Assembly (NCBI RefSeq): GCF_937920395.1
Contig: NZ_CALEVF010000241.1
Location: forward strand, 1 to 39,977
Length of the DNA: 39,977 bases
Reading direction: 5' to 3'
Source: an uncultured Clostridium sp.
GTDB taxonomy: Bacteria; Bacillota; Clostridia; Clostridiales; Clostridiaceae
The stretch's first letter is position 1. Each line of letters starts with the position of its first letter. The translations under genes were made by a program, and so were the position numbers. The notes beneath the pieces are model-generated. The model worked only from the letters and a program-made list of their open reading frames with translations. It did no database searches and had not been told where the DNA came from. This document shows positions 1 through 8,512 of this stretch, one piece after another.

Positions 1-2
1 GT

Positions 3-767
3 TACAAAGGAACACCTGAAGTTCCTGGATGTCCTATGTTTGAATTTCCTAAAACTATGGACAGCAGTGCAGAATGTAACTTATGTGGTAATTGTGTAAA
101 AAATTGTCCAAATGATTCAATAAGAATAAGCCCTCGTGTTCCCACTAAAGAATTATGGAATATTAGAAAACCAAGAATAGAAGTTGCATTTTTAGCCATC
201 GTAATTATGGGTATTGTGTTTGTTCAAAACATTACAATGCTTACAGTATGGGAAAAGATATTAAATTCCCTTGAAAATATATTAGGTACAACTAGCTATT
301 ATATAACATTTACTGTAACTTTCATCATAGCTATGTTAATCCCTGTTGTGTTATTACTTTTAACAGGTCTTATTGCTAAAAAGTTCAACAAAGTTTCTAT
401 CAAAGAAAATTTTGCTAAATATGGGTATGCTATTATACCATTGGACTTAGCTGGCCATATAGCTCATAACTTGTTTCACTTGTTAGCAGAAGGTAAATCA
501 GTGTTTTACACTGCAATGGGTCTTTTCGGAGTAGAGTATCATGGAGCTTCAACTGCAATATTCTCTAGTCCAACTATACAAATGCTTCAATATATTATAA
601 TTGTAATTGGTACTGTAGGTTCAATTTATACTGCATATAGACTTGCTAAGAGTAGTCAAAACAATAAAAATGTTTTAGGTACATCAGTAGTTTACGCAGT
701 TCTAATGATCTTACTTGCAGTAGCAAATATACTATTATTTTCCCTTCCAATGGCAATGCGTATGTAG
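3..767 (+). CDS. NapH-like membrane 4Fe-4S protein, C-terminal part (cut by window edge)
   Basis: The reading frame is open to the left edge, so this is the 3' part of a longer gene. The residues before the first ATG (YKGTPEVPGCP) read as coding sequence. A 4Fe-4S site (CNLCGNCVKNCP) occurs near the start, followed by about five hydrophobic segments. The second block contains a His-rich stretch (GHIAHNLFHLLAEG) that could ligate haem or lie near a quinone. The arrangement of ferredoxin motif next to membrane helices resembles NapH/CcoG-type polyferredoxin membrane proteins, which pass electrons between the quinone pool and a partner oxidoreductase. That role is inferred from family resemblance and from the menaquinone genes downstream. 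A strong terminator follows, so it ends its own transcription unit. The N-terminal half is outside the window, so the exact subfamily is open. Confidence 0.7.
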   Translation, partial: YKGTPEVPGCPMFEFPKTMDSSAECNLCGNCVKNCPNDSIRISPRVPTKELWNIRKPRIEVAFLAIVIMGIVFVQNITMLTVWEKILNSLENILGTTSYYITFTVTFIIAMLIPVVLLLLTGLIAKKFNKVSIKENFAKYGYAIIPLDLAGHIAHNLFHLLAEGKSVFYTAMGLFGVEYHGASTAIFSSPTIQMLQYIIIVIGTVGSIYTAYRLAKSSQNNKNVLGTSVVYAVLMILLAVANILLFSLPMAMRM

Positions 768-777
768 CAGATATCAT

Positions 778-823
778 AAAAAAAGAGAGTATATGTTGAA
801 ATACTTTATACTCTTTTTTTTTT
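778..823 (+). terminator. Rho-independent terminator after NapH-like gene
   Basis: A stem of AAAGAGAGTATA paired with TATACTCTTTTTT (one G-U) has a short loop and ends in a run of about ten T. It separates the membrane ferredoxin gene from menG. Confidence 0.85.
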
Positions 824-923
824 ACAATTATGTGTTTACAATTTGCTATCGATTTACAATTTAAAGCGAACATACCCACTACAAATTTTATAGTATTACA
901 TTTAATGTAAGGAGGTTTGAATA

Positions 924-1631
924 ATGTCAGAAATGATCACGGATGTACAAAGTGTTTTTTCATCAATTGCTAGTAAATATGACAAATTAAATACAATATT
1001 AACTTTAAATATAGACAAAATATGGAGAAAAAAAGCTGTAAAACTATGCACCATAAAAGAAAATGATAGGGTATTAGATTTATGTTGTGGCACAGGTAAA
1101 ATGGTAGAACTTGAATGCACCGCAGTAGGTGAAAATACTGAAGTTGTAGGCCTAGACTTTAATAAAGAGATGCTTGATGTAGGATACAAAAACCTTAATA
1201 AATCATTAACTAACTATAAATTCAGCTTAATGCAAGGAGATGCCATGGAGCTTCCTTTTGAGGATAGTACCTTTAATTGTATTACCATAGCATTTGGACT
1301 GCGAAATATACCTAATAAACGAAAATCTATTTCTGAAATGTATAGAGTTTTAAAACCTGGTGGAAAGGTAGTTTGCTTAGAATTATCTAAGCCAGAAATA
1401 CCTATTTTCAGAAATGTATATAACTTATATTTCAACTATGTACTACCAGTTATTGGCTACTTAGGCACCCAAGATAAAGCAGCTTATTACTATCTAAGAG
1501 ATTCAGTAAATGGGTTTATGACAAAAAAGCAACTAAGACATGAATTCAAAAATGTTGGCTTTGAAAACTCAGAGTTTAAATCCCTAACTTGTGGAATAGC
1601 TTCTATCCATTATGGCATTAAACCCTTATAA
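924..1631 (+). CDS. menG: Demethylmenaquinone methyltransferase (UbiE/MenG)
   Basis: This 235-residue class I SAM methyltransferase catalyses the last step of menaquinone synthesis, C-methylation of demethylmenaquinone. The SAM-binding motif DLCCGTGK lies at residues 52-59. The family signatures FGLRN (124-128) and RVLKPGG (141-147) and the N-terminal FSSIASKYD pattern are all present. The ATG is preceded by a good AAGGAGGT site. It is the only men gene outside the menFDHBECIA operon. It lies 59 bases ahead of fixA in the same direction with no terminator between, so it is probably co-transcribed with fixABCX. UbiE can also act on ubiquinone precursors, but a low-GC Firmicute with a full men operon makes menaquinone the likely product. 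Confidence 0.93.
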   Translation: MSEMITDVQSVFSSIASKYDKLNTILTLNIDKIWRKKAVKLCTIKENDRVLDLCCGTGKMVELECTAVGENTEVVGLDFNKEMLDVGYKNLNKSLTNYKFSLMQGDAMELPFEDSTFNCITIAFGLRNIPNKRKSISEMYRVLKPGGKVVCLELSKPEIPIFRNVYNLYFNYVLPVIGYLGTQDKAAYYYLRDSVNGFMTKKQLRHEFKNVGFENSEFKSLTCGIASIHYGIKPL

Positions 1632-1690
1632 AAATAAATATTTGATTTGCTATTTTAAAGAAACTTTAAATAAAAAGGAGTTGTTATTAA

Positions 1691-2500
1691 TTGCATATCT
1701 TAGTTTGTGTAAAACAAGTACCTGATACTACAGAAATTAAAATGGACCCCAAAACAAATACAATGGACAGATCAAGTGCACCTACTATTATTAATCCTTT
1801 TGATGCTCATGCTGTTGAAGAAGCAGTTAAAATAAAGAAAAAATTTGGTGGTAAGGTCTCCATTATGTCAATGGGACCACCTCAAGCTCAAGAGGTTATT
1901 AAAAAATGTATTGAAATGGGTGCAGATGAGGGATATCTACTCTCCGACCGTGCCTTTGCAGGATCAGATACATTATCTACTAGCTATATTCTTGCAATGG
2001 GTATTAAAAAAATAATTGAGATTGAACCAATTGATTTGGTATTCTGTGGTAAACAAGCTATAGATGGAGATACTGCACAAGTAGGACCAGGTATTGCCTG
2101 TCGTTTGGGTATGCCTCAGTTAACTTATGTTGAAGCTATTGAATCATTTGATTTGAAAAAGAATATTGTTATACTTCATAGAAAGATTGATAATGGGTAC
2201 GAAGTTGTACAAGCAAAGCTCCCATGCCTAATAACAGTTGAAAAAGATATTAATGAATTAAGCTTTTCACCTTTGACAAATATGATTAAAGCAGCCCGCT
2301 ATAACCCTACTACTTGGGGGATTAATGATTTTAACGCCGATTTAAGCCAATTGGGATTAAAGGGTTCTCCAACTTCTGTACGACGCATTTTTCCACCGAA
2401 GCAAAGAGCCGGTGGCGAATTGCTTAAAGGTAGTGAGGATGAAGTAGTTAAAACGTTAGTTGATAAATTAAAAGGAGGAATACTTGAATGTCAGATATAA
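1691..2500 (+). CDS. fixA: Electron transfer flavoprotein beta subunit, FixA type
   Basis: This is the 269-residue EtfB/FixA small ETF subunit. The start HILVCVKQVPDT and the nucleotide-binding stretch CGKQAIDGDTAQVGP (119-133) are typical. The start is TTG, with AAGGAG ten bases upstream; no ATG fits. The end overlaps fixB by 13 bases. With FixB it forms the FAD-containing ETF. In FixABCX complexes this subunit carries the bifurcating FAD that takes electrons from NADH (known from diazotroph Fix systems; inferred here). Direct neighbours fixB, fixC and fixX fix the subfamily better than sequence alone. Confidence 0.93.
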   Translation: MHILVCVKQVPDTTEIKMDPKTNTMDRSSAPTIINPFDAHAVEEAVKIKKKFGGKVSIMSMGPPQAQEVIKKCIEMGADEGYLLSDRAFAGSDTLSTSYILAMGIKKIIEIEPIDLVFCGKQAIDGDTAQVGPGIACRLGMPQLTYVEAIESFDLKKNIVILHRKIDNGYEVVQAKLPCLITVEKDINELSFSPLTNMIKAARYNPTTWGINDFNADLSQLGLKGSPTSVRRIFPPKQRAGGELLKGSEDEVVKTLVDKLKGGILECQI

Positions 2501-3546
2501 ATAAAGAATATTCTGGTGTATGGGTTTTTGTAGAGCAGTTAGAAGGAAAACTAGCCACCGTTACCCTCGAACTCATTGGTAAAGCAAAAGAACTTGCTTC
2601 TAGTTTAAATGTACAAGTATCTGCAGTTCTTTTGGGTGACAAAGTAGAATCTATTATGTCTACACTTTTTGAACATGGTGCAGATACAGTATATATTATA
2701 GATGATCCAGTATTTCATTTTTACAGAGCTGAAACCTATATGAAAGCATTTTGCTATCTCGCAAGAAAATACAAACCAGAGATATTATTAATGGGAGCAA
2801 CAACAACTGGCCGAGATCTTGCTGGTGCAGTTGCAACCACACTAAAGACAGGATTAACTGCTGATTGCACCGCTCTTGATATTGATTTAGAGAAAAGAAT
2901 GTTACTTGCTAGCAGGCCTGCCTTTGGTGGAAATATAATGGCTACTATTGTATGTAAAGACCATAGACCTCAAATGGCTACTGTCCATCCAAAGGTTATG
3001 AAAATGCCTGTTCCTGAGAAAAATAGGACCGGCATAGTGGTAAAAGAAACATTTGCCATTAAAGAAGATTCTTTGAAAACTATAGTTCTAAAAATAGTTA
3101 AAGATGGATTAGAAAATGTTAAACTTGAAGACGCAAAAATTATAGTGAGCGGCGGTCGTGGTATACAAAATGAACAAGGAGTTAAGCTACTTAATGAACT
3201 TGCTAGCGTCCTTGGTGGCGTCGCTGCTGGAAGCCGTGGCGCTGTTGAAAAAGATTTAATTGACCATAAACGTCAAGTTGGTCAGACAGGCAAAACGGTA
3301 TCTCCAAAACTATATTTTGCAATAGGAATATCGGGTGCAATCCAACATACTATTGGTCTTCAAGGGTCTGAAACTATAATTGCTATAAATACAGATCCAG
3401 AATGTCCTATGATGAAAATTGCTACCTATAGTATTGTTGGAGATGCACTTACAATATTGCCTAAATTGATTAAAGTTTTTAAAGAGTCTCTATCTGAGCT
3501 TAAGAATTTGAATTCCAATATGAAGGGAGGGGTTAACGTTGAGTGA
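2488..3546 (+). CDS. fixB: Electron transfer flavoprotein alpha subunit, FixB type
   Basis: This is the 352-residue EtfA/FixB. The C-terminal FAD domain shows SGGRG (221-225), AAGSRGAVE (246-254), QVGQTGKTVSP (263-273), GISGAIQH (280-287) and the conserved NTD. The N-terminal domain is the usual ETF alpha/beta fold. There is no extra N-terminal ferredoxin domain, unlike some clostridial EtfA proteins. The ATG has AAAGGAGG upstream inside the end of fixA, which indicates translational coupling. The protein pairs with FixA and hands electrons to FixC. Confidence 0.93.
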   Translation: MSDINKEYSGVWVFVEQLEGKLATVTLELIGKAKELASSLNVQVSAVLLGDKVESIMSTLFEHGADTVYIIDDPVFHFYRAETYMKAFCYLARKYKPEILLMGATTTGRDLAGAVATTLKTGLTADCTALDIDLEKRMLLASRPAFGGNIMATIVCKDHRPQMATVHPKVMKMPVPEKNRTGIVVKETFAIKEDSLKTIVLKIVKDGLENVKLEDAKIIVSGGRGIQNEQGVKLLNELASVLGGVAAGSRGAVEKDLIDHKRQVGQTGKTVSPKLYFAIGISGAIQHTIGLQGSETIIAINTDPECPMMKIATYSIVGDALTILPKLIKVFKESLSELKNLNSNMKGGVNVE

Positions 3547-4834
3547 AAAATTTGATGCTATTATTGTTGGAGCTGGCGTAGCCGGACTTGCAGCAGCTTA
3601 TACTATGTCAAAAGCAGGCCTTAAAGTTATTGTAATTGAAAAGGGGCAACACCCTGGATCTAAAAATGTTATGGGTGGAGTCTTGTACAGTCATATGATG
3701 GCGGAGATCATTCCTGAATTTTGGAAAGATGCTCCACTCGAACGGCCCATCATTGAACAAAACTTATGGATTATGGGCAAAGAATCTGTTGTTAAAACGG
3801 GCTATAAAGACATGGAATGGTCAAAAGCTCCCTACAATAACTTTACTGTATTTAGAGGCAAATTTGATCAATGGTTTGCAAAAAAATGTGTTGAGGTTGG
3901 TACACTGATTGTTAATGAAACAGTAGTAAAAGAATGTTTAATGGAAAATAATAAAGTGGTTGGCGTTCGCACGGACAGACCTGATGGAGATATATTCTCT
4001 GATGTAGTTGTTCTTGCAGACGGAGTAAATTCGCTTCTCGGTAAAAGCCTTGGCTTCCATAAGGAATGGCGCAAAGACCAAGTTGCTCTTTGTGTTATGG
4101 AAGAATTAAAAATGTCTTCTGATAAAATAGAAGAACGCTTTAATCTTGATAAAGGAATGGGAGCGACCATTGAAATATTTGGTGATACCACTTTAGGCAT
4201 GGTAGGTACAGCCTTTATCTATACAAATAAAGACCATATATCCATTGGATGCGGTGCATTACTCTCACAAATGTATGAGAAACGCGTTGAGCCTTATGAA
4301 CTACTAGAGTATATAAAAAATCACCCTATGGTTAAACCCTTAATTGCTGGAAGCCAGCCTTGCGAATATTATGCACACTTAATTCCAGAAGGTGGTTATA
4401 AAAGCATTCCGAAATTAGTGGATGATGGAGTTATAGTTATCGGTGACGCAGCTCAGTTTGTTAACGGTATACACAGGGAAGGCTCAAACATGGGAATGAC
4501 TTCAGGACGTTTTGCTGCTGAAACAATTATAAGAGCTAAAGGTACTAACGACTTCACGAAAAGCACCCTTTCTAATTATGAGGATCTAATTAAGGAAAGT
4601 TACATTACTAAGGATCTTAAGAAATATAAAAATGCTTCTTCTACTATGGAGAATAATGGTGCTTACTTTAATCATTACATGCCAGCACTCAATAAATCTG
4701 TAAGTGAAATGTTAACAGTAGACGGTGAAAGTAAATCTAAAAAACAAAAATTAATAGTGAAACACATGACTAAGGGCAGATCAATGTTTACTGCCGCTTT
4801 AGATATATTTAAAATGTTAAAGGAAGTGAAATAA
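3539..4834 (+). CDS. fixC: FixC-type ETF:quinone oxidoreductase (FAD)
   Basis: This is a 431-residue flavoprotein with an N-terminal Rossmann FAD site (IIVGAGVAG, residues 8-16), the NVMGG segment, and the second FAD contact VIGDAAQFVNGIHREG (about 300-315). It lacks the C-terminal 4Fe-4S domain of mitochondrial ETF-QO. In the Fix arrangement that function is supplied by the separate FixX. The start is TTG after AGGGAGGGG, overlapping the fixB stop by eight bases. The expected role is to take electrons from FixAB and reduce (mena)quinone at the membrane, which fits menG immediately upstream of the operon. Confidence 0.92.
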   Translation: MSEKFDAIIVGAGVAGLAAAYTMSKAGLKVIVIEKGQHPGSKNVMGGVLYSHMMAEIIPEFWKDAPLERPIIEQNLWIMGKESVVKTGYKDMEWSKAPYNNFTVFRGKFDQWFAKKCVEVGTLIVNETVVKECLMENNKVVGVRTDRPDGDIFSDVVVLADGVNSLLGKSLGFHKEWRKDQVALCVMEELKMSSDKIEERFNLDKGMGATIEIFGDTTLGMVGTAFIYTNKDHISIGCGALLSQMYEKRVEPYELLEYIKNHPMVKPLIAGSQPCEYYAHLIPEGGYKSIPKLVDDGVIVIGDAAQFVNGIHREGSNMGMTSGRFAAETIIRAKGTNDFTKSTLSNYEDLIKESYITKDLKKYKNASSTMENNGAYFNHYMPALNKSVSEMLTVDGESKSKKQKLIVKHMTKGRSMFTAALDIFKMLKEVK

Positions 4835-5127
4835 TGAGTGATATAAAAAAGAAAGTTAATATTGATGATAAACTGTTTTTGAATACTTATATCGCTGATA
4901 CTGTATCACATCTAATTATCAAAGATGAAGGTGTTTGTGCTAATTGCGTCGAAAAGAATTGTACAAAATTTTGTCCAGCAGGAGTATACCAATATAAAGA
5001 TTCTAAAATAGTTGTAGGATTTGAGGGGTGCCTTGAATGTGGAGCATGTAGAATTGCATGTCCTCATGGTAATATTGATTGGAACTATCCTCGTGGAGGG
5101 TTTGGAATACAATTTAGGTTGGCTTAG
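4834..5127 (+). CDS. fixX: Ferredoxin-like protein FixX
   Basis: This 97-residue protein has a degenerate first cluster motif (C35-x2-C38-x4-C43-x3-C47) and a regular 4Fe-4S motif, CLECGACRIACP (C66, C69, C72, C76). The tail NIDWNYPRGGFGIQFR is characteristic of FixX/ETF-QO ferredoxin domains. The start ATG shares one base with the fixC stop (TAATG), so the two are translationally coupled. It supplies the iron-sulfur relay that FixC lacks. It is the last gene of the menG-fixABCX unit. Confidence 0.93.
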   Translation: MSDIKKKVNIDDKLFLNTYIADTVSHLIIKDEGVCANCVEKNCTKFCPAGVYQYKDSKIVVGFEGCLECGACRIACPHGNIDWNYPRGGFGIQFRLA

Positions 5128-5230
5128 AAATTAAATCATTTTATATGTTAAATTTCTATACCCGCACATTAGCAAATATAAGACCAAAAACGCAAATAGA
5201 TTGATTTTAATAGTTTAAGGACTCCTGTAG

Positions 5231-5259
5231 CAAGGAACTAACCGCTAGTTATCTCCTTG
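5231..5259. terminator. Two-part hairpin between convergent fixX and lplA
   Basis: An outer stem CAAGG/CCTTG and an inner stem AACTA/TAGTT are separated by a four-base bulge. It sits in the 163-base gap between convergent genes. It has no clear T-run on either side, so assignment as a (bidirectional) terminator is tentative. Confidence 0.4.
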
Positions 5260-5290
5260 TTACAAATTTATATATATACAAATATTTAAA

Positions 5291-6289
5291 TTAAAGTTGT
5301 TTTTCATTCAACCACTCAGTAATATCTTCTATAATTGAATTTTTTATTCCATCTTGATTTAATTCTCTAATGCTATTAATAATAGACGACCTTTGAAATC
5401 TAATTCCATTTAATATTTTTGAAATTTGTGTTATGACTTCATAATCCATGGCATCAGAATATACTTTGGAATCTACAATATATCCAGCCTTGCACTTTAA
5501 GCAAATTTCTATTTCACCCCAGAAAAATCTTCTTTGGAAGCTTATGTCAAAGCTTGGACTCTCTCCATACCTCCACTGCCAGGATGAATATTTGTTATAT
5601 AATGAATTAATTTCTTCTTCAAATAGATTTATATCTATTACCTTACCATTTCCTCCATAAAACTTAATAAAGGTACTCTTTAAATTGCTTATTACTTCTT
5701 CTAAGGTAATTGAGCTATTTATTTCCTTCAAATTTATTACTCTAGACTGCACCGATTCTACACCTTTAGATTTAATTTTTTCTTTTGAAACCTGAAGATA
5801 AGCAGCGAGCTTTGAAAAATCTGAATTTATAAGCAAGGTTCCATGATGCAGCACTGTATTTTTAGTATAGTAGAAGGCATTACCTGAAAACTTTTTACCA
5901 TTTACCGTAATGTCATTTCTTCCTGAAAACTCAGCCTCTATACCAACATTTTTTATAGCTTCAATGATAACCATTAGCTGCTTTTCTAAGTCATACAGTT
6001 CTTTATCCATTACAAAGGTAAAATTGAGATTGCCTAAGTCATGATAAACTGCACCGCCACCAGATAATCGTCTTGCAAGTTTTCCCCCATTCATTTCTAA
6101 TTCTCTGCACTTACATTCTTTCCAGCAGTTTTGGTTCTTTCCCACTACCACAGTATTATCGTTTTGCCACAAGTATAATATTATTTCATTTTCTCTAACA
6201 TGATTTAGTAAAAACTCTTCTAAAGCTAGATTATACCAAGGGTCAAAAGTTGAAGATGTTATTATGCTAGTAATTACACTATTATGCAA
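5291..6289 (-). CDS. lplA: Lipoate-protein ligase A
   Basis: This 332-residue enzyme activates lipoate with ATP and attaches it to a lipoyl-domain lysine. Family hallmarks are RRLSGGGAVYHDLGNLNFTF (the lipoate-binding loop), the N-terminal YNLALEEFLL, and NGKKFSGNAFYYTKN, which contains the catalytic lysine. The long C-terminal part matches the full-length LplA type. The start is TTG (6287-6289), ten bases after AGGAGGGG. It overlaps the lpdA end by eight bases, so the two are one operon and lpdA is the obvious local substrate, because LpdA has its own lipoyl domain. Confidence 0.9.
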   Translation of the reverse strand: MHNSVITSIITSSTFDPWYNLALEEFLLNHVRENEIILYLWQNDNTVVVGKNQNCWKECKCRELEMNGGKLARRLSGGGAVYHDLGNLNFTFVMDKELYDLEKQLMVIIEAIKNVGIEAEFSGRNDITVNGKKFSGNAFYYTKNTVLHHGTLLINSDFSKLAAYLQVSKEKIKSKGVESVQSRVINLKEINSSITLEEVISNLKSTFIKFYGGNGKVIDINLFEEEINSLYNKYSSWQWRYGESPSFDISFQRRFFWGEIEICLKCKAGYIVDSKVYSDAMDYEVITQISKILNGIRFQRSSIINSIRELNQDGIKNSIIEDITEWLNEKQL

Positions 6290-7991
6290 AATGAATAGCC
6301 CCTCCTTCTAAAGATAGCGCCGCTTCATGAATTACCTCTGCTGTAGTAGGATGAGCATGTATAGTTTCAGTTATTGCTCTAGCAGTTAAGTTATTCTTAA
6401 TGGCTAGAGTAAGCTCTGCAATTAAATCTGTAGCATGCAACCCCACAATACTTGCACCAATTAATTTCTCTGTATTTTTTTCCCTTACAATTTTAATAAA
6501 GCCATCACTTTCTCCATAGGATAGTGCTTTCCCGTTAGCTGAAAATGGGAATTTGCCTACTTCTACTTCTATGCCCTGAAGCTTTGCAGTTTTTTCACCT
6601 ATACCCACCATAGCAATTTCAGGTTCTGTAAAAATCGCACTAGGAACTGCTGTATAATCCATATCACAAGGTTTACTCATTATATTGTTTGCTGCTACAA
6701 CTCCTTGGTGAGATGCTGCATGAGCAAGTAATATAATATTTGTTACATCCCCAATAGCATATATATTTGAAACATTGGTTTGCATTTTCGAATTAACCTT
6801 AATTCCCCTTTTATTATTGTTTAATTCTATTCCTACATTTTCTAATCCAAGTCCCTCTACATATGGAGTTCTTCCTACAGCTAAAAGCACTTTATTTGCT
6901 GTTATATATTTATCTTTACCATCCTGTATAAAATGAACTATGCATTCATTATTCTCAGTTTCACAAATTTCTTCTACTTTTGCAGTAGTGTAGAGCTTAA
7001 TTCCTTTTTTAATTGCACTTTTTTTATTTTCTTCGCATACATCATCATCGCAATTTATAAGGCATTGATCCATAAACTCAACAACTGTTACCTCCGCACC
7101 AAAGCTAGCATAAATATAGGCGAACTCCATACCAATAACGCCACCGCCTACAATTACCAATTTCTTTGGAACCTCCTTAAGACACAGAGCATCGCTACTA
7201 TCAATTACATTTTTATTTTCAATACCCTTAATAGGAATTACTGCTGATTTAGAACCTGTAGCAATAATAATATTCTTTGTTTTAATAGTAATTTCTTGTG
7301 TATTACTCTTGGCTAGTATGGTTTCATTATCAACAATTTCAGCAATTCCATTTATAACTTTCACATTATTTTTATCCATCAAATACTTAATACCCGTAAC
7401 CAATTGTGTTACAACCTTATCTTTTCTATCAATAACTTTTTCCATTCTAATACCGATATTTTCAGCATAACATCCAAATTCTTCAGCCTTTTTAAGGGTA
7501 TCGAAAACCTGTGCAGATCTAACCAGTGTTTTAGTAGGGATACATCCCCAATTTAAACAGGTTCCGCCTAATTTTTCTTTTTCTATTAATATAACCTTTG
7601 CACCTAATTTAGCTGCATGAATTGCAGCTACATATCCTCCAGGACCCCCACCAATTATTGTAATATCGCCTTCAATATTGAGTTTTACTGGCTTAATTAA
7701 ATTTTGAAAATAGTTAAATTTATTGGTGCTGGTATTGGTAGCTTTCGAATCTTGCTCTCCATTTATTTGCGCTAATACATTATCTGAATTAACCGTTTGT
7801 CCTTCTTTTACATTAATACTTGCAATAGTTCCCTTTACTTTTGAATTAACGGTGCTGGCACCTTTCCCACCTTCTACCTCAAAAATTACATCATTTATAT
7901 TAACAAGATCTCCTAATTTTTTTAAAACTTTTATTATTTTTGTTTGATCATTTTTATTTAAAGATTTTTCTAACCTAACCTCTAAACTCAT
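6282..7991 (-). CDS. lpdA: Dihydrolipoamide dehydrogenase with N-terminal lipoyl domain
   Basis: This 569-residue E3 enzyme has two parts. Residues 1-78 form a biotinyl/lipoyl domain with the likely lipoylated K43 in VEGGKGAST. From about residue 108 comes the FAD/NAD disulfide oxidoreductase with GGGPGG (114-119), redox cysteines C145/C150 in GGTCLNWGCIPTK, a second NAD motif VVGGGVIGMEFA, and the C-terminal HAHPT with the catalytic His. No E1 or E2 genes and no glycine-cleavage genes are adjacent, so the parent 2-oxoacid or acetoin complex must be encoded elsewhere. The ATG follows an AAAGGGGG site. The only visible partner is lplA, which overlaps it. Confidence 0.93.
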   Translation of the reverse strand: MSLEVRLEKSLNKNDQTKIIKVLKKLGDLVNINDVIFEVEGGKGASTVNSKVKGTIASINVKEGQTVNSDNVLAQINGEQDSKATNTSTNKFNYFQNLIKPVKLNIEGDITIIGGGPGGYVAAIHAAKLGAKVILIEKEKLGGTCLNWGCIPTKTLVRSAQVFDTLKKAEEFGCYAENIGIRMEKVIDRKDKVVTQLVTGIKYLMDKNNVKVINGIAEIVDNETILAKSNTQEITIKTKNIIIATGSKSAVIPIKGIENKNVIDSSDALCLKEVPKKLVIVGGGVIGMEFAYIYASFGAEVTVVEFMDQCLINCDDDVCEENKKSAIKKGIKLYTTAKVEEICETENNECIVHFIQDGKDKYITANKVLLAVGRTPYVEGLGLENVGIELNNNKRGIKVNSKMQTNVSNIYAIGDVTNIILLAHAASHQGVVAANNIMSKPCDMDYTAVPSAIFTEPEIAMVGIGEKTAKLQGIEVEVGKFPFSANGKALSYGESDGFIKIVREKNTEKLIGASIVGLHATDLIAELTLAIKNNLTARAITETIHAHPTTAEVIHEAALSLEGGAIHFA

Positions 7992-8020
7992 TACTTTTAC
8001 CCCCTTTTTTTAATAAGAAA

Positions 8021-8042
8021 TAAGGCAGCTTACGCTGCCTTA
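8021..8042 (-). terminator. Terminator downstream of AhpD-like gene
   Basis: A perfect 9-bp stem TAAGGCAGC/GCTGCCTTA has a 4-base loop. Read on the - strand it is followed by TTTCTTATT. It isolates the AhpD-like gene from lpdA. Confidence 0.75.
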
Positions 8043-8073
8043 CCAATTCTGTAGCATAACCTCTTTATTTAGA

Positions 8074-8430
8074 TTATTTATTAAAATCGTTTTTGAATTC
8101 CTCAATAGAATCCTTAAGTAATGTTACGCTATAAGCCATTGAAGGACCACCTCCAAATGCAACTGAAACCATGGCTGCTTCCATTATTTCTTCTTGTGTT
8201 GCACCTGCCTCGAATGCTTTATAAACATGGAATACTATGCAGTATTCGCAGCGTGTAAAAGTTCCAATGCCTACACTGATTAATTCCTTAGTCTTAGTAT
8301 CCAACGCCCCCGGTTTATATGTTGTACCAAGCAAGTTCATAAATGCACCTACATGTTCTCCATTAGTTTCACCTAATGCTTGTAATCCACCAATAAAATC
8401 ATTTAACATTTCTCTAACATTTTTAGCCAT
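8074..8430 (-). CDS. AhpD-like carboxymuconolactone decarboxylase family protein
   Basis: This 118-residue all-helical protein of the CMD/AhpD superfamily carries the redox motif CEYCIVFH (C61, C64, H68; CxxCxxxH), which is the alkylhydroperoxidase catalytic pattern. It is followed by the glycine-rich segment AFGGGPSMAYS. A role in peroxide or thiol detoxification is likely, but CMD proteins are diverse and the substrate is not visible. It has its own promoter overlapping a long palindrome directly behind a marR gene, so it is probably the target of that regulator. The start ATG follows AAGGGGGT. Confidence 0.85.
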   Translation of the reverse strand: MAKNVREMLNDFIGGLQALGETNGEHVGAFMNLLGTTYKPGALDTKTKELISVGIGTFTRCEYCIVFHVYKAFEAGATQEEIMEAAMVSVAFGGGPSMAYSVTLLKDSIEEFKNDFNK

Positions 8431-8445
8431 ATTATTACCCCCTTG

Positions 8446-8482
8446 AATACTTGCTATCCTAATGATTAGTATAGCAAGTATT
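8446..8482. promoter_or_regulatory. 37-bp palindromic operator before AhpD-like gene
   Basis: Outer arms AATACTTGCTAT and ATAGCAAGTATT are perfect inverted repeats. The spacer between them contains a second palindrome, CTAATGATTAG. The whole element is symmetric except for one pair and the centre base. It covers the -10 box and the expected transcription start of the AhpD-like gene. This is the classic position for a dimeric repressor such as the MarR protein encoded immediately upstream. Confidence 0.7.
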
Positions 8483-8496
8483 TAAGGTATTTACAA
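8468..8496 (-). promoter_or_regulatory. SigA-type promoter of AhpD-like gene
   Basis: On the - strand, TTGTAA (8496-8491), a 17-base spacer and TATACT (8473-8468) form a good vegetative promoter. The -10 lies inside the palindrome, so repressor binding would block it. Confidence 0.65.
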
Positions 8497-8512
8497 TAGT
8501 ATATGATAAAAT

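Noticed and set aside
822..861. TTACAATT repeated three times (822, 836, 854) upstream of menG
   Set aside because: Spacing is irregular (14 and 18) and the motif is AT-rich, so chance is likely; not listed as an operator.
6933..7247. 104-residue + strand frame opposite lpdA
   Set aside because: It is the complement of conserved dihydrolipoamide dehydrogenase sequence and has no ribosome site; a shadow frame.
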